Part shown: positions 26,936 through 34,841 of the stretch, piece by piece
How positions within the stretch are numbered: position 1 is the stretch's first letter
Layout of the letters: each line of letters begins with the position of its first letter
From: Paracoccus subflavus
GTDB taxonomy: Bacteria > Pseudomonadota > Alphaproteobacteria > Rhodobacterales > Rhodobacteraceae
Length of the DNA: 64,000 nt
Direction of reading: 5' to 3'
NCBI RefSeq assembly: GCF_004310345.1
Contig: NZ_SISK01000001.1
Span: 248,001-312,000, forward strand
Translations under genes and position numbers: made by a program
Notes under the pieces: generated by a model
Told to the model about the DNA's origin: nothing
The model's database searches: none
The model's input: the letters and a program-made list of their open reading frames with translations, nothing else

Positions 26936-27591
26936 TACAGGATGTCGTCCTGATAATCGTCGTAATCAGGGTCCCCGCCCCTGAGTTTGGCGGCCAGGGT
27001 CACACCGATCGCAAAAGCTCCCAGCAGCTTGGCCACGCTTGCGGCATTGCTGTTGCTTGCCCGCGACAGGGTATGCGTCGCATCCTCGACCTTTGATCTG
27101 GCCATCTGGAGGTTGGAGGCCGTCAGCCCTGTGGATTGGGCTACATTGCGCACCGCCCCGTAAACACGTCGTTCGGTGTCATCCGCAAGCTTGTTGGCCT
27201 TGTAGGCGGCATCGTCCATCAGGGACGCGACCTTGTTTCCGGCCATGTCCATGAGACGGGCGGCCTCGGCTCGTGCCCTGTCGGCTGCGGCCTCGGCGGC
27301 CAGGCTGGCTCTTGCCTCGATCTCTTTTCGAAGATCCTCTTTGGTCGGCATGGAATGCTTGGCCTTCTTGGACATTGCCAGCAAGACGAAGGCGATGACC
27401 ACGAACAGCACGCCTATGGCAAGCGACGCAAGGGCCGGTCCCCAGTCAAGGTTGTTGGCAAGAAACGACCAAAGGGCGGCAAGCAGGAATCCGAAAGCGA
27501 TGGCGAGAACGATCCCCGCCACCAGCTTCATTACCGACCGGCGCGCCGTGTCTTTGAGCGCGAGTTGCAGACGCTGCGCGTAGTCGAACAT
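26935..27591 (-). CDS. Membrane protein with two helices and long helical tail (YqjE/holin-superfamily-like)
   Basis: 218 residues. Two adjacent membrane helices (about 23-45 and 55-73) near the N-terminus, then a long Ala/Arg/Glu-rich coiled-coil (about 80-165) and a third short hydrophobic patch near 185-200, ending in an acidic tail (DPDYDDYQDDIL). Pattern resembles YqjE/Holin-X superfamily proteins that sit beside DUF883 proteins. It starts 10 nt after the DUF883-type gene and is co-transcribed with it. A role in envelope or ribosome-membrane stress is only suggested by YqjD/YqjE precedent. Not a phage lysis gene by context. Confidence 0.66.
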   Translation of the reverse strand: MFDYAQRLQLALKDTARRSVMKLVAGIVLAIAFGFLLAALWSFLANNLDWGPALASLAIGVLFVVIAFVLLAMSKKAKHSMPTKEDLRKEIEARASLAAEAAADRARAEAARLMDMAGNKVASLMDDAAYKANKLADDTERRVYGAVRNVAQSTGLTASNLQMARSKVEDATHTLSRASNSNAASVAKLLGAFAIGVTLAAKLRGGDPDYDDYQDDIL

Positions 27592-27601
27592 CGTTCATAC
27601 C

Positions 27602-28039
27602 TCAGCGGCGGGCCAGAATAAGGCCGATCAGAAAACCAACGCCCGCTGCGATCCCAAGGGCCTGAGCCGGATTGCGGCGCACCATTTCGGATACTTCGTC
27701 GTAACGCTCTTCTGCGTAATGGGTCAATTCCGACGCCCGCTGCTGACCTTGATGATACAGCCGCTCGGCCTCCATCTTGGCGCGGCCGGCATATTCTCCG
27801 CCTACTTCGCGTGCGCGCTCCACATAGTCATGGGCGGTCTCTTTGGCCGCCTGCACCGCATCGGCACCACGGTCCTTGAGATCCTTGAGCCCCTGGTTGT
27901 CCGACAGCTTGTCGGCGGTGTCGCGCACGTTGTCACCGATCTTCTTTGCGCCCTGCTGCAGGTCGTTCTTGGCCTGCTGACCGGCTTGGTTGACGTCTTT
28001 CTTGAAGTCGTCGGCGGTAGGGTTGTTCGAATGAGCCAT
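27602..28039 (-). CDS. DUF883 (YqjD/ElaB-like) C-tail-anchored protein
   Basis: 145 residues. A long amphipathic, Lys/Glu/Gln-rich helix runs through most of the chain, and one C-terminal membrane helix (ALGIAAGVGFLIGLILARR) anchors it. In E. coli, YqjD and ElaB anchor ribosomes to the membrane in stationary phase. GGAGGA precedes the ATG. First gene of a two-gene operon with the YqjE-like gene. Confidence 0.8.
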   Translation of the reverse strand: MAHSNNPTADDFKKDVNQAGQQAKNDLQQGAKKIGDNVRDTADKLSDNQGLKDLKDRGADAVQAAKETAHDYVERAREVGGEYAGRAKMEAERLYHQGQQRASELTHYAEERYDEVSEMVRRNPAQALGIAAGVGFLIGLILARR

Positions 28040-28142
28040 GGTTTATGTCCTCCGGTGTGATTGTCACCATCAGGGGTTAAACCCCCCGAAAACAGCGCGG
28101 TTCCGCGAACCTGACGGAATAATTTCAATCGATGCTTGGGGA

Positions 28143-28219
28143 TGGTACCGCCTCCCCGGCTCGAACGGGGGACCTCTAGATCCACAATCTAGCGCTCTAA
28201 CCGGCTGAGCTAAGGCGGC
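28143..28219 (-). tRNA. tRNA-His (anticodon GTG), no G-1, A73
   Basis: On the minus strand GCCGCCT pairs with AGGCGGT, D-arm GCTC..GAGC, anticodon in ATTGTGGAT, T-loop TTCGAGC, encoded CCA. The base before G1 is T, so the universal G-1 is not encoded, and the discriminator is A73. This is the atypical alphaproteobacterial form. Confidence 0.95.
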
Positions 28220-28321
28220 ACGGATGCGTTCTGTAACGCCGGTCAGGGTCCGTTGCAAGCCTGTCTTGAACCGAAAACGGCCCCGGGCTACAGAAAGCGA
28301 TCACAGCACGGGGCAATCGCC

Positions 28322-28537
28322 ATGGGTATCAACAGCCAGAGTACCATTGCGGCCAATCTGCAGGTCGGCCCGACCGACCAGGGCATGGTGCGCATCTATC
28401 TGGAGGCCGACGGGATCGACCTTCCCTTGGATTTCGATCCCGAGGAAGCGACCGAGATTGCCGAGGAACTGCTTGCCGCAGCCGAGGCCGCGCGGCAAAT
28501 GGCAGAGGGCGGAAAGCCTAGAAAACCCCGGCGCTGA
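28322..28537 (+). CDS. Small conserved acidic protein, unknown function
   Basis: 71 residues from the ATG at 28322. Starts MGINSQSTIAANLQVGPTDQ; then LEADGIDLPLDFDPEEATEI and a helix rich in Ala and Glu. I recall closely similar small proteins throughout Rhodobacterales, possibly filed as DUF6324, but that label is from memory. Cytoplasmic. Its 3' end overlaps the convergent mmcB gene by 20 nt. An in-frame upstream start at 28253 would run from the tRNA-His flank and is less likely. Confidence 0.66.
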   Translation: MGINSQSTIAANLQVGPTDQGMVRIYLEADGIDLPLDFDPEEATEIAEELLAAAEAARQMAEGGKPRKPRR

Positions 28538-28976
28538 CGGCGCCCGGATCGGTCAGGCCGTGCAGCCGCAAGGCTGACACGCGGGCAAAATCCCGCATGA
28601 TCCTGGATCTTCGTGCTGCCGGCAGCCGGGTTTCCGGAGACATTCTCCGAATGTCCGCGCCATAGGCGTCGGCACGGATCAGGCCCGTATCAGCGGGCAG
28701 GAGATCGACGGGAAAGTCGCAATCGACCGCCCAGAAATAGCGGTCGCACCATTCCAGATAGCCCTGCCATTTTCGGTCGCCCATAAAGTCGGCACGGCAG
28801 CTCTTGCATTCCACGATCCAGAATTCCCCCTTGGGCCCCATGCTGATCAGATCGACCCGCAGGCCGCGGCTGGGAACGAATTCGGGCAGAACGACATGAT
28901 CCATGCTGCGCAGCATCCGGGCCACTCCACGGGCAAGCCGCTGTCCAGGCATCAGGGGGAGAGGATGTTCCGGCAT
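28518..28976 (-). CDS. mmcB: MmcB family DNA repair protein
   Basis: About 152 residues. MmcB in Caulobacter protects against mitomycin C and translation-synthesis damage (SOS-type repair); the fold is a PD-(D/E)xK-like nuclease. Motifs: RGVARML, VLPEFVPSRGLRVDL, WIVECKSCRADF (catalytic-type E.K), WCDRYFWAVD and ADTGLIRAD, all collinear with the family. Start is ambiguous: ATGs at 29012, 28982 and 28976; GAGGG lies 7 nt before 28976, so that is chosen. Not in an obvious operon. Confidence 0.86.
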   Translation of the reverse strand: MPEHPLPLMPGQRLARGVARMLRSMDHVVLPEFVPSRGLRVDLISMGPKGEFWIVECKSCRADFMGDRKWQGYLEWCDRYFWAVDCDFPVDLLPADTGLIRADAYGADIRRMSPETRLPAARRSRIMRDFARVSALRLHGLTDPGAVSAGVF

Positions 28977-29257
28977 GTCCATGCCCTCGTCTATAGAACG
29001 AAGAGGAAACATGCTCAACCCGCTTGAACCGGAACGCGGGCCGGACTATCTGGCATGGTGGCGGGTTTCTGCTCTTCTCGCGTGCGGCCATTTTTCCACT
29101 GGCCTATAACTTTTCCGAGGGGGCTGGCTCTGGCGTGACCTTGGTCTCGTTACCCGGCGCCCACCTGGTAATCCAGGCTTTCGGGAAATCTTGCGCTGCC
29201 GCGGTTGCTGCGGTTCCCGCCACCCGATACCCCTGCCCCGACAATGCGGGCTTCCGA

Positions 29258-29291
29258 TAAAAAAAGGGCGGTCTTTCGACCGCCCTTTTCC
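29258..29291 (-). terminator. Rho-independent terminator of the DUF481 gene
   Basis: AAAAGGGCGGTC and GACCGCCCTTTT form a long stem with a TTTC loop; on the minus strand it is followed by a T-run. It sits 20 nt downstream of the DUF481 stop. Confidence 0.87.
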
Positions 29292-29310
29292 CATCCTGTC
29301 ATTTCCGGGA

Positions 29311-30210
29311 TCAGAACCCGTAAACGATTGCAACGCCCAGCGTGTTGTCGGTGCGGATCTCGCGGTCCGACTGATACTCGGTCAGGTAGCTGACGCGGGT
29401 CGCCAGTTGTTCGGACATGCGGAAGTTCACGCCGAATTCGTTGGTCGCGACATCATTGGCATCCGAGGTCAGATAGTCGGTATCGTTGGTGATGAACACC
29501 ATGTCGTTGAAGCGGTGATACAGACGCGACGACACGATGTAACCGGTTTCCGTATCCGATTCATCGTCGATATACTGTTGACCGGTCTGGGTATAGCGAA
29601 CACCGACACCGGCCTGGACGCGCCAGGTGGTCGTGTCGCTGTTGATGACCCGATAACCGGGACCGAAGCCCAGGAAGCCATCGCGACGCAGGTCGGTCAG
29701 TTCCTCGGACACGTCGTCGCCGGCATAATCGGCTTCGCCATCGACCAGGCTGTCGATCTCGAACCGGCCCAGGGCAAAGGCATAGAACTGATCGTTGAAG
29801 TAGTACTGCGCGTCATAGATCGCGCTGACTTCTTCCTGATCCTTGTCGCCGTTCTCGTTTTCGCCGAACTCGATGGCCAGGCCGACGCTTTGGGCAAACG
29901 GGGCCTGATTATAGGCCACGCGACCGGCGATCGCCAAATCTTGCGCGTCGGAGTTGCCGGTCGAACCGCTGTATTGCAGCGACATCGAGCCGAACAGCCC
30001 CTGACGACGGTCCGCAGGGCCGAACCGGTCGGAATCCGCCGAACGGTCGAAATCGTCGGTCACATCGTCTTCGATATCGGTAATGCGGTCATCGATTGCC
30101 GAAACACCGGTTGCATCGGCGCCGGGGGCGATTTCGGTCTGCGCAAAGGCCGGAGCGGAAAGGGCGGTCAACAGCGCAGCGGTGCCGGTCAGCAGCGTCA
30201 CTTTTTTCAT
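29311..30210 (-). CDS. DUF481 outer membrane beta-barrel protein
   Basis: 299 residues. Signal peptide of about 21 residues (MKKVTLLTGTAALL...AFAQ). The mature chain has alternating beta strands with GSMSLQYSGSTGNSD at the start, characteristic of DUF481 barrels, many Asp/Glu turns, and a C-terminal GVAIVYGF, a barrel-assembly end with terminal Phe. Acidic N-terminal region (about 25-60) precedes the barrel. AGGA is before the ATG at 30210. Function unknown; likely salt-stress or porin-like envelope protein. Confidence 0.86.
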   Translation of the reverse strand: MKKVTLLTGTAALLTALSAPAFAQTEIAPGADATGVSAIDDRITDIEDDVTDDFDRSADSDRFGPADRRQGLFGSMSLQYSGSTGNSDAQDLAIAGRVAYNQAPFAQSVGLAIEFGENENGDKDQEEVSAIYDAQYYFNDQFYAFALGRFEIDSLVDGEADYAGDDVSEELTDLRRDGFLGFGPGYRVINSDTTTWRVQAGVGVRYTQTGQQYIDDESDTETGYIVSSRLYHRFNDMVFITNDTDYLTSDANDVATNEFGVNFRMSEQLATRVSYLTEYQSDREIRTDNTLGVAIVYGF

Positions 30211-30608
30211 TTTTGTCCTCACAAGCTGAGTTGTTGTTGTTCTGGGGCCGTGTCGGACACCAGAGCATCTCTGCTGAACATGAATTAGGAAGCGGGCCGA
30301 TGGGTTCAAACGTCCGGCGCGATCCTTGCCACCAGTCTGATACATGCCGCACGTGTGACAATTGCACGGTGCGCAGAAAGTCGCCGAAACATGATCGTGA
30401 CAGCAGATAAGGAATCAATGATGCCGTTGAAGCAACATCATGATTGTTAACAATTAAAAGCCAGGAAAAGACTTATGCCTGCTGCTTCCTGAATCGCAAA
30501 AGTGAAATTCTTTCGTGATTGCATAAAAATTATGCAGCCCGTCTGGGACACGAAAGACTCCTTGTTGTTGCACAAAAGTCACTTGTCGAGACTTCTTTGG
30601 CACCGTTC
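30211..30608. other. Intergenic region between two minus-strand genes
   Basis: About 400 nt, less GC-rich than its neighbours around 30420-30560, with AT-rich runs that could hold the promoter of the DUF481 gene. No open frame with a ribosome-binding site or family motif was seen. Confidence 0.4.
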
Positions 30609-30929
30609 TCAAATCCTTCGGGTAGGTGGGGGCGCTTCTGCCGCGACAGTCAGGGCCGCAGGATGCAATGTCCCTGCCAGCCCTCCTCCTTCTTCCGGTG
30701 GTGAGGGTGTATGGGCTTGTCCCATGATCCTGATGGCAAACTGTACCCCGCCGAAAAGAAGGGTGTTGAAGGCGACCAGCATCAAAACAGCCAGACCGCC
30801 CGCCTCGTCTGTCAGGACCAAGTGACGAAGATGCGCAACATCCAGGGCAAGCAGCGCCGCGACAAAGCATCCAGCCAGGACCGCGCCTGCCACTGCACTG
30901 CGGATATATTCCCGGATCATGGTCGGCAT
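30609..30929 (-). CDS. Small integral membrane protein
   Basis: 106 residues. Two membrane helices (about 10-30 and 45-68), a short loop with HLRHLV, then a Pro-rich cytoplasmic-type tail (PSPPEEGGG, EAPPPTRR). AAGGAGGGG precedes the ATG at 30929, an excellent ribosome-binding site. No family recognised; role unknown. It lies 57 nt downstream of nusB on the same strand. Confidence 0.66.
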   Translation of the reverse strand: MPTMIREYIRSAVAGAVLAGCFVAALLALDVAHLRHLVLTDEAGGLAVLMLVAFNTLLFGGVQFAIRIMGQAHTPSPPEEGGGLAGTLHPAALTVAAEAPPPTRRI

Positions 30930-30986
30930 GGCGCCCCTCCTTGCAGGACACCATACGGTATCCGGGCCGGAAATGCATAAGATTCG

Positions 30987-31475
30987 TCAGAAGGCGTCGG
31001 GCCTTGTTTCACGCGCGACATGATCAAGAACGGCATTCACGAATTTCGGCTCGCGGCCCCCGGGATAAAACGCCTCGGCCAAGCGAACATATTCAACGAT
31101 CACGACCCTTGGGGGGGTTTGCAGGCCGACCAGTTCGGACCCGGCCGCGCGGAACAGGGCGCGCAGCACCGGATCGATCCGGTTGATCGGCCATTTGGCG
31201 ACCAGACCCCTGTCGGTCGCCTGATCGATACGCGACTGCCAGTTCACGGCCCCATCGACGATCTGGGCAAACAGGGTCTCGTCTGCGGGCACGAACGCCC
31301 CGTCTTCGTCTTCGGCACCCAGACGGTGGTTCTCGAACTCGCGCAGGACGCGGTCGGCAGACTGGCCCGCGGCCTCCATTTGATACAACGCTTGGATGGC
31401 ATAGAACCGCGCGCCGCTGCTCAGCGCCCGCCGGTCGGCCTGCTTGTCACCGGGCTTGTCGTTGTTCGCATTCAT
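30987..31475 (-). CDS. nusB: Transcription antitermination factor NusB
   Basis: 162 residues. All-helical RNA-binding protein; with NusE it forms the boxA-binding antitermination complex for rRNA transcription. Recognised by ARFYAIQALYQME (about 22-34), the DETLFAQIVDGA helix, INRIDPVLRALFRAAG and EYVRLAEAFYPG.EPKFVNAVLD, the conserved C-terminal signature. The ATG at 31475 gives the family N-terminus with a usual disordered leader. It follows riboflavin synthase by 53 nt, a common rib-nusB arrangement. Confidence 0.94.
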   Translation of the reverse strand: MNANNDKPGDKQADRRALSSGARFYAIQALYQMEAAGQSADRVLREFENHRLGAEDEDGAFVPADETLFAQIVDGAVNWQSRIDQATDRGLVAKWPINRIDPVLRALFRAAGSELVGLQTPPRVVIVEYVRLAEAFYPGGREPKFVNAVLDHVARETRPDAF

Positions 31476-31528
31476 GAGATCGGACCCCGCGCAAAGACCG
31501 GCTGCAATGGACCGAAAGAAGGCGGGCG

Positions 31529-32134
31529 TCAAGTCCCGTGCGGCCGGGTTTCGGCCAGGCGCGCGACATAGCGGGCCAGGGTATCGATTTCCAGGTTCAC
31601 CCGGTCGCCTGCGGCAACGTCCCCCCAGGTCGTGACGTGCCGGGTATGCGGGATCAGGTTGATCCCAAACCAATTTCCATCAACCTCGTTCACCGTCAAC
31701 GAGGTGCCGTTCAGGGCGACCGAACCCTTTGGAGCGATAAAGCGCGTCAGCGCCGAAGGCGCCTCGAATGTCAGGCGCAGGCTGTCCCCGTCGTTCTGGA
31801 CGCCCACCACCCGCGCCACGCCATCGACATGGCCGCTGACGATATGGCCGCCCAGTTCGTCGCCCACCCGTAACGCCCGTTCCAAGTTCAGCCGTTTGCC
31901 CAAGGGCCAGCCCTGAGCGCCGATATTCGTCTTGGACAGGGTTTCGGCCGAGATATCGACCGCGAAACAATCCGCGCCCTTGTCCACGACCGTCAGACAG
32001 ACGCCATCGCAGGCGATCGAGGCGCCGATATCGACCGACCCCATGTCATAGCCGCAGCCGATCCGGGCATGCATGTCGCCGCGCAGTTCGACCGACCGCA
32101 CGGTGCCGATATCGGTGATGATGCCTGTAAACAC
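31529..32134 (-). CDS. ribE: Riboflavin synthase alpha chain
   Basis: 201 residues. Dismutates two 6,7-dimethyl-8-ribityllumazine molecules to riboflavin. Duplicated lumazine-binding barrels: FTGIITDIGTV at the start, CDGVCLTVV, then GGHIVSGHVDGV and LNGTSLTVNEVDG. The GTG at 32134 gives the family's M/VFTGI start and has AAAAAAGGAGA upstream; longer frames are not needed. No FMN riboswitch is visible upstream. Divergent from kpsS. Confidence 0.94.
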   Translation of the reverse strand: MFTGIITDIGTVRSVELRGDMHARIGCGYDMGSVDIGASIACDGVCLTVVDKGADCFAVDISAETLSKTNIGAQGWPLGKRLNLERALRVGDELGGHIVSGHVDGVARVVGVQNDGDSLRLTFEAPSALTRFIAPKGSVALNGTSLTVNEVDGNWFGINLIPHTRHVTTWGDVAAGDRVNLEIDTLARYVARLAETRPHGT

Positions 32135-32262
32135 AGCGTCTCCTTTTTTCAGCCGCTGTTCTAGACCACAGCTTGCCTGCACTCAAGGATATCCGGCTTA
32201 AGGGGTTGTTAACGCTATCGTGCTTTGTTGCCCTGACGTGCATGGCCTGGTGCGGAACGCGG

Positions 32263-33600
32263 ATGTTTCACAAGACGATCGACTTTCCCCTCTGCCCCCC
32301 GAACGGCCTTCCCGGTCGGCGGGTCTTTTTGCTGCTGCAAGGGCCTCATGGTCCGTTCTTCGACCGGCTGGGACAGATGCTGCGGGCGTCAGGGGCTCAG
32401 GTCTGGCGATGCGCCTTCAATGCCGGGGACGAATTCTTCTGGTCCGACAAGGCGCATCTGCTGCGATACACCGGCAGCAGCGGGGAATGGCCCGCACATC
32501 TGGCACGGATCATTGCCGAACGGGGGGTGACCGACATCGTGCTTTACGGCGATGTTCGCCCGATCCATGCCGCCGCGCGATCGGCCGCCGATACGCACGG
32601 GCTGCGCCTCCACGTATTCGAGGAAGGGTATCTGCGCCCCTACTGGATCACCTACGAACGGGGCGGCTCGAACGGGCATTCCGCGCTTCTGGACATCCCC
32701 GTGGGTGAAATGCGCGCCGTCCTGCGCGACAGCATGATCGAGGTTCGCAGACCGCCCGCCCACTGGGGCGACATGCGCCAGCACAAGTTCTATGGGGCTT
32801 TTTATCATTTCCTGCTGCTTGTGGCGAATGCGCGCTATCGTCGGTTTGTCAGTCACCGCACCCTGTCGGTCTGGCAGGAATTCTGGCTGAATTTCTGCCG
32901 TCTCGTACTCATGCCCCTTCATTGGGTCATCCGGTCCTGCCAGTGGCGGCGTTTTCGGCTTTCGGGCAGACCCTATGTTCTGGTGCCGATGCAGCTTGAA
33001 CATGACTCGAGCCTTCAGGGTCATTCGCCCTATACCCGGAACCGGCAGTTCGTCGAGGAAGTGATCGCAGAATTCGCGCGCGCGGCGCCGGCCCATCACC
33101 ACCTGCTGTTCAAGGCCCACCCGCTTGAGGATGGGCGCGCTCGCAACCGCCAGTCGATCAGGGCAGCCGCCGCGCGTCACGGCCTGTCCGACAGGGTCCA
33201 TTATCTTCGGGGTGGCAGGCTGGCGGCGATGCTGGATCACGCCCGCGCGGTCATCACGGTGAATTCCACCGCCGCGCAGCAGGCGCTGTGGCGCGGGCTG
33301 CCGGTCAAGGCCTTGGGCCGTGCGGTCTACAACAAGCCGGGACTGGTGTCGGACCAGTCGCTTGCCGATTTCTGCCGCGATCCGCAGCATCCGGATCTGG
33401 CCGCCTGCCGCGTCTTTCGCGCCTATCTTCTGCAAACCAGCCAGGTGCCGGGGGGATTTTATTCGCGACGCTCGCGCGCTCATGCGCTGCGGCTTGTCGC
33501 GGACCTGATCCTGGCTGCCGACGACCCCTATCAGGCCTTGGCTCGCGGGCGCGTTCCGCGCCGTCATCAGATCAGCGGAGATCTGGAACGCGCTGCATGA
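32263..33600 (+). CDS. kpsS: Capsule polysaccharide beta-Kdo transferase, KpsS-like
   Basis: 445 residues from the ATG at 32263; in-frame starts upstream (32239 and a TTG at 32173) are possible. KpsS starts the phosphatidylglycerol-Kdo linker on which group 2 capsules are built, on the cytoplasmic membrane face. Motifs: FLLLQGPHGPFF near the start, FEEGYLRPYWITYERGG (about 125-142), PYVLVPMQLEHDSSLQGHSP, LFKAHPLEDGRARNRQ and VNSTAAQQALW. Runs divergently from ribE and is followed by a KpsD/Wza-like exporter and KpsC, giving a capsule operon. Confidence 0.88.
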   Translation: MFHKTIDFPLCPPNGLPGRRVFLLLQGPHGPFFDRLGQMLRASGAQVWRCAFNAGDEFFWSDKAHLLRYTGSSGEWPAHLARIIAERGVTDIVLYGDVRPIHAAARSAADTHGLRLHVFEEGYLRPYWITYERGGSNGHSALLDIPVGEMRAVLRDSMIEVRRPPAHWGDMRQHKFYGAFYHFLLLVANARYRRFVSHRTLSVWQEFWLNFCRLVLMPLHWVIRSCQWRRFRLSGRPYVLVPMQLEHDSSLQGHSPYTRNRQFVEEVIAEFARAAPAHHHLLFKAHPLEDGRARNRQSIRAAAARHGLSDRVHYLRGGRLAAMLDHARAVITVNSTAAQQALWRGLPVKALGRAVYNKPGLVSDQSLADFCRDPQHPDLAACRVFRAYLLQTSQVPGGFYSRRSRAHALRLVADLILAADDPYQALARGRVPRRHQISGDLERAA

Positions 33601-33685
33601 AGATATGGCGTCCTGCCGCGTCAGCCGCTAGATTGCGCCGCAACCGGGCGGCAAGTCCGGGCTGACGAACAGGAGTTTTCAGACG

Positions 33686-34834
33686 GTGACAGTGAAGCCC
33701 TTCCCTGCCCATTCCGCGGCGGGACAGATTTTGCGGCTTGTGGCCATTGCGGCCGTCATGCTTGCGGCGGCCTGCAGCCTGCCCCGCTCTGGCCCCAGCA
33801 AGAACGAGATTTATTCGGGTGCCGTCGAAAAGGGCGGAAACACACATGTCCTTTATGTGAACGAACATGTCGCGCGCGCCACGAATTTCACCCCGGCCTA
33901 CGGATTTTCCGGCAGCTTCCTGCAGGCAGGTCCGGTCGGTGCCGATGAAATCCGCGCGGGCGACGTGCTGGGATTGTCGATCTGGGAAAACGTCGATGAC
34001 GGCCTGCTGACCTCTCTGGGAACCAGTTCGACGGCGTTGCAGGAAATCCAGGTGGACAGCAGCGGCTATATCTTCGTGCCTTATGCGGGACGCGTCCGGG
34101 CCGCAGGCACGACCCCCGATCAACTGCGCCAGATCATCACCGACCGGCTGGCGACCCAGACGCCCGACCCGCAGGTGACGGTGGCCCGCGTCGCGGGGGA
34201 CGGCGCAACCGTGTCGGTCATGGGCAAGGTCACGGCGCAGGGCGTCTATCCGATCGAACGCCCGACACGGACCCTGTCATCGATGCTGGCCCGCGCGGGC
34301 GGGGTGTCGATCGAGCCGGAAATCGCCGTCGTCACGGTCAAGCGCGGCAACGATACCGGCAAGGTCTGGCTGACCGATCTTTACATGAATGCCAGCAACG
34401 ACATCGCCCTGCGTCCCGGCGACGTGATCTTGGTCGAGGAGGATCAGCGCAGCTTCACCGCCCTGGGCGCCCTTGGCGGCCAGACCCGCGTTCCCCTGGG
34501 CAACGAGATGATCAACGCGGTCGAGGCGGTGGCGATGGTGGGCGGCCTCAGCTCCAATCTGGCCGATCCGACCGGCGTCTTCGTCCTGCGCGACGAACCC
34601 GAGGCGGTCGCCTCGCGGGTGCTGGGCAAGACGGTGTACGGGACTCAGCGCATGGCCTATGTTCTGGACCTGACCCGGCCGAACGGGCTGTTTCTGGCCC
34701 GCGATTTTCTGATCCGCGACGAGGATACGGTTTATGTGACCGAGGCCCCCTATGTCCAATGGCAGAAACGGCTGACCGCCCTGACCGGGCCGATCAATTC
34801 GGCCAACACGGTGTCGGCCATCGCCGCGCGCTGA
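33686..34834 (+). CDS. Polysaccharide export outer membrane lipoprotein, KpsD/Wza family
   Basis: 382 residues, GTG start at 33686 with AGGAG 10 nt upstream. Lipoprotein signal with lipobox Cys near residue 30 (VMLAAACS). Then the poly-export domain (DEIRAGDVLGLSIWENVD) and SLBB-type domains (GKVTAQGVYPIERP, and a second near NAVEAVAMVGGL). These proteins form the outer membrane channel for capsule or exopolysaccharide. Sits between kpsS and kpsC. The inner membrane partners (KpsMTE or Wzc-type) are not in the window. Confidence 0.88.
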   Translation: MTVKPFPAHSAAGQILRLVAIAAVMLAAACSLPRSGPSKNEIYSGAVEKGGNTHVLYVNEHVARATNFTPAYGFSGSFLQAGPVGADEIRAGDVLGLSIWENVDDGLLTSLGTSSTALQEIQVDSSGYIFVPYAGRVRAAGTTPDQLRQIITDRLATQTPDPQVTVARVAGDGATVSVMGKVTAQGVYPIERPTRTLSSMLARAGGVSIEPEIAVVTVKRGNDTGKVWLTDLYMNASNDIALRPGDVILVEEDQRSFTALGALGGQTRVPLGNEMINAVEAVAMVGGLSSNLADPTGVFVLRDEPEAVASRVLGKTVYGTQRMAYVLDLTRPNGLFLARDFLIRDEDTVYVTEAPYVQWQKRLTALTGPINSANTVSAIAAR

Positions 34835-34841
34835 CCCGATC

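Noticed and set aside
26935..27591. Phage holin indicating a prophage
   Set aside because: Only superfamily-level likeness; its partner is a DUF883 protein and no phage genes are near.
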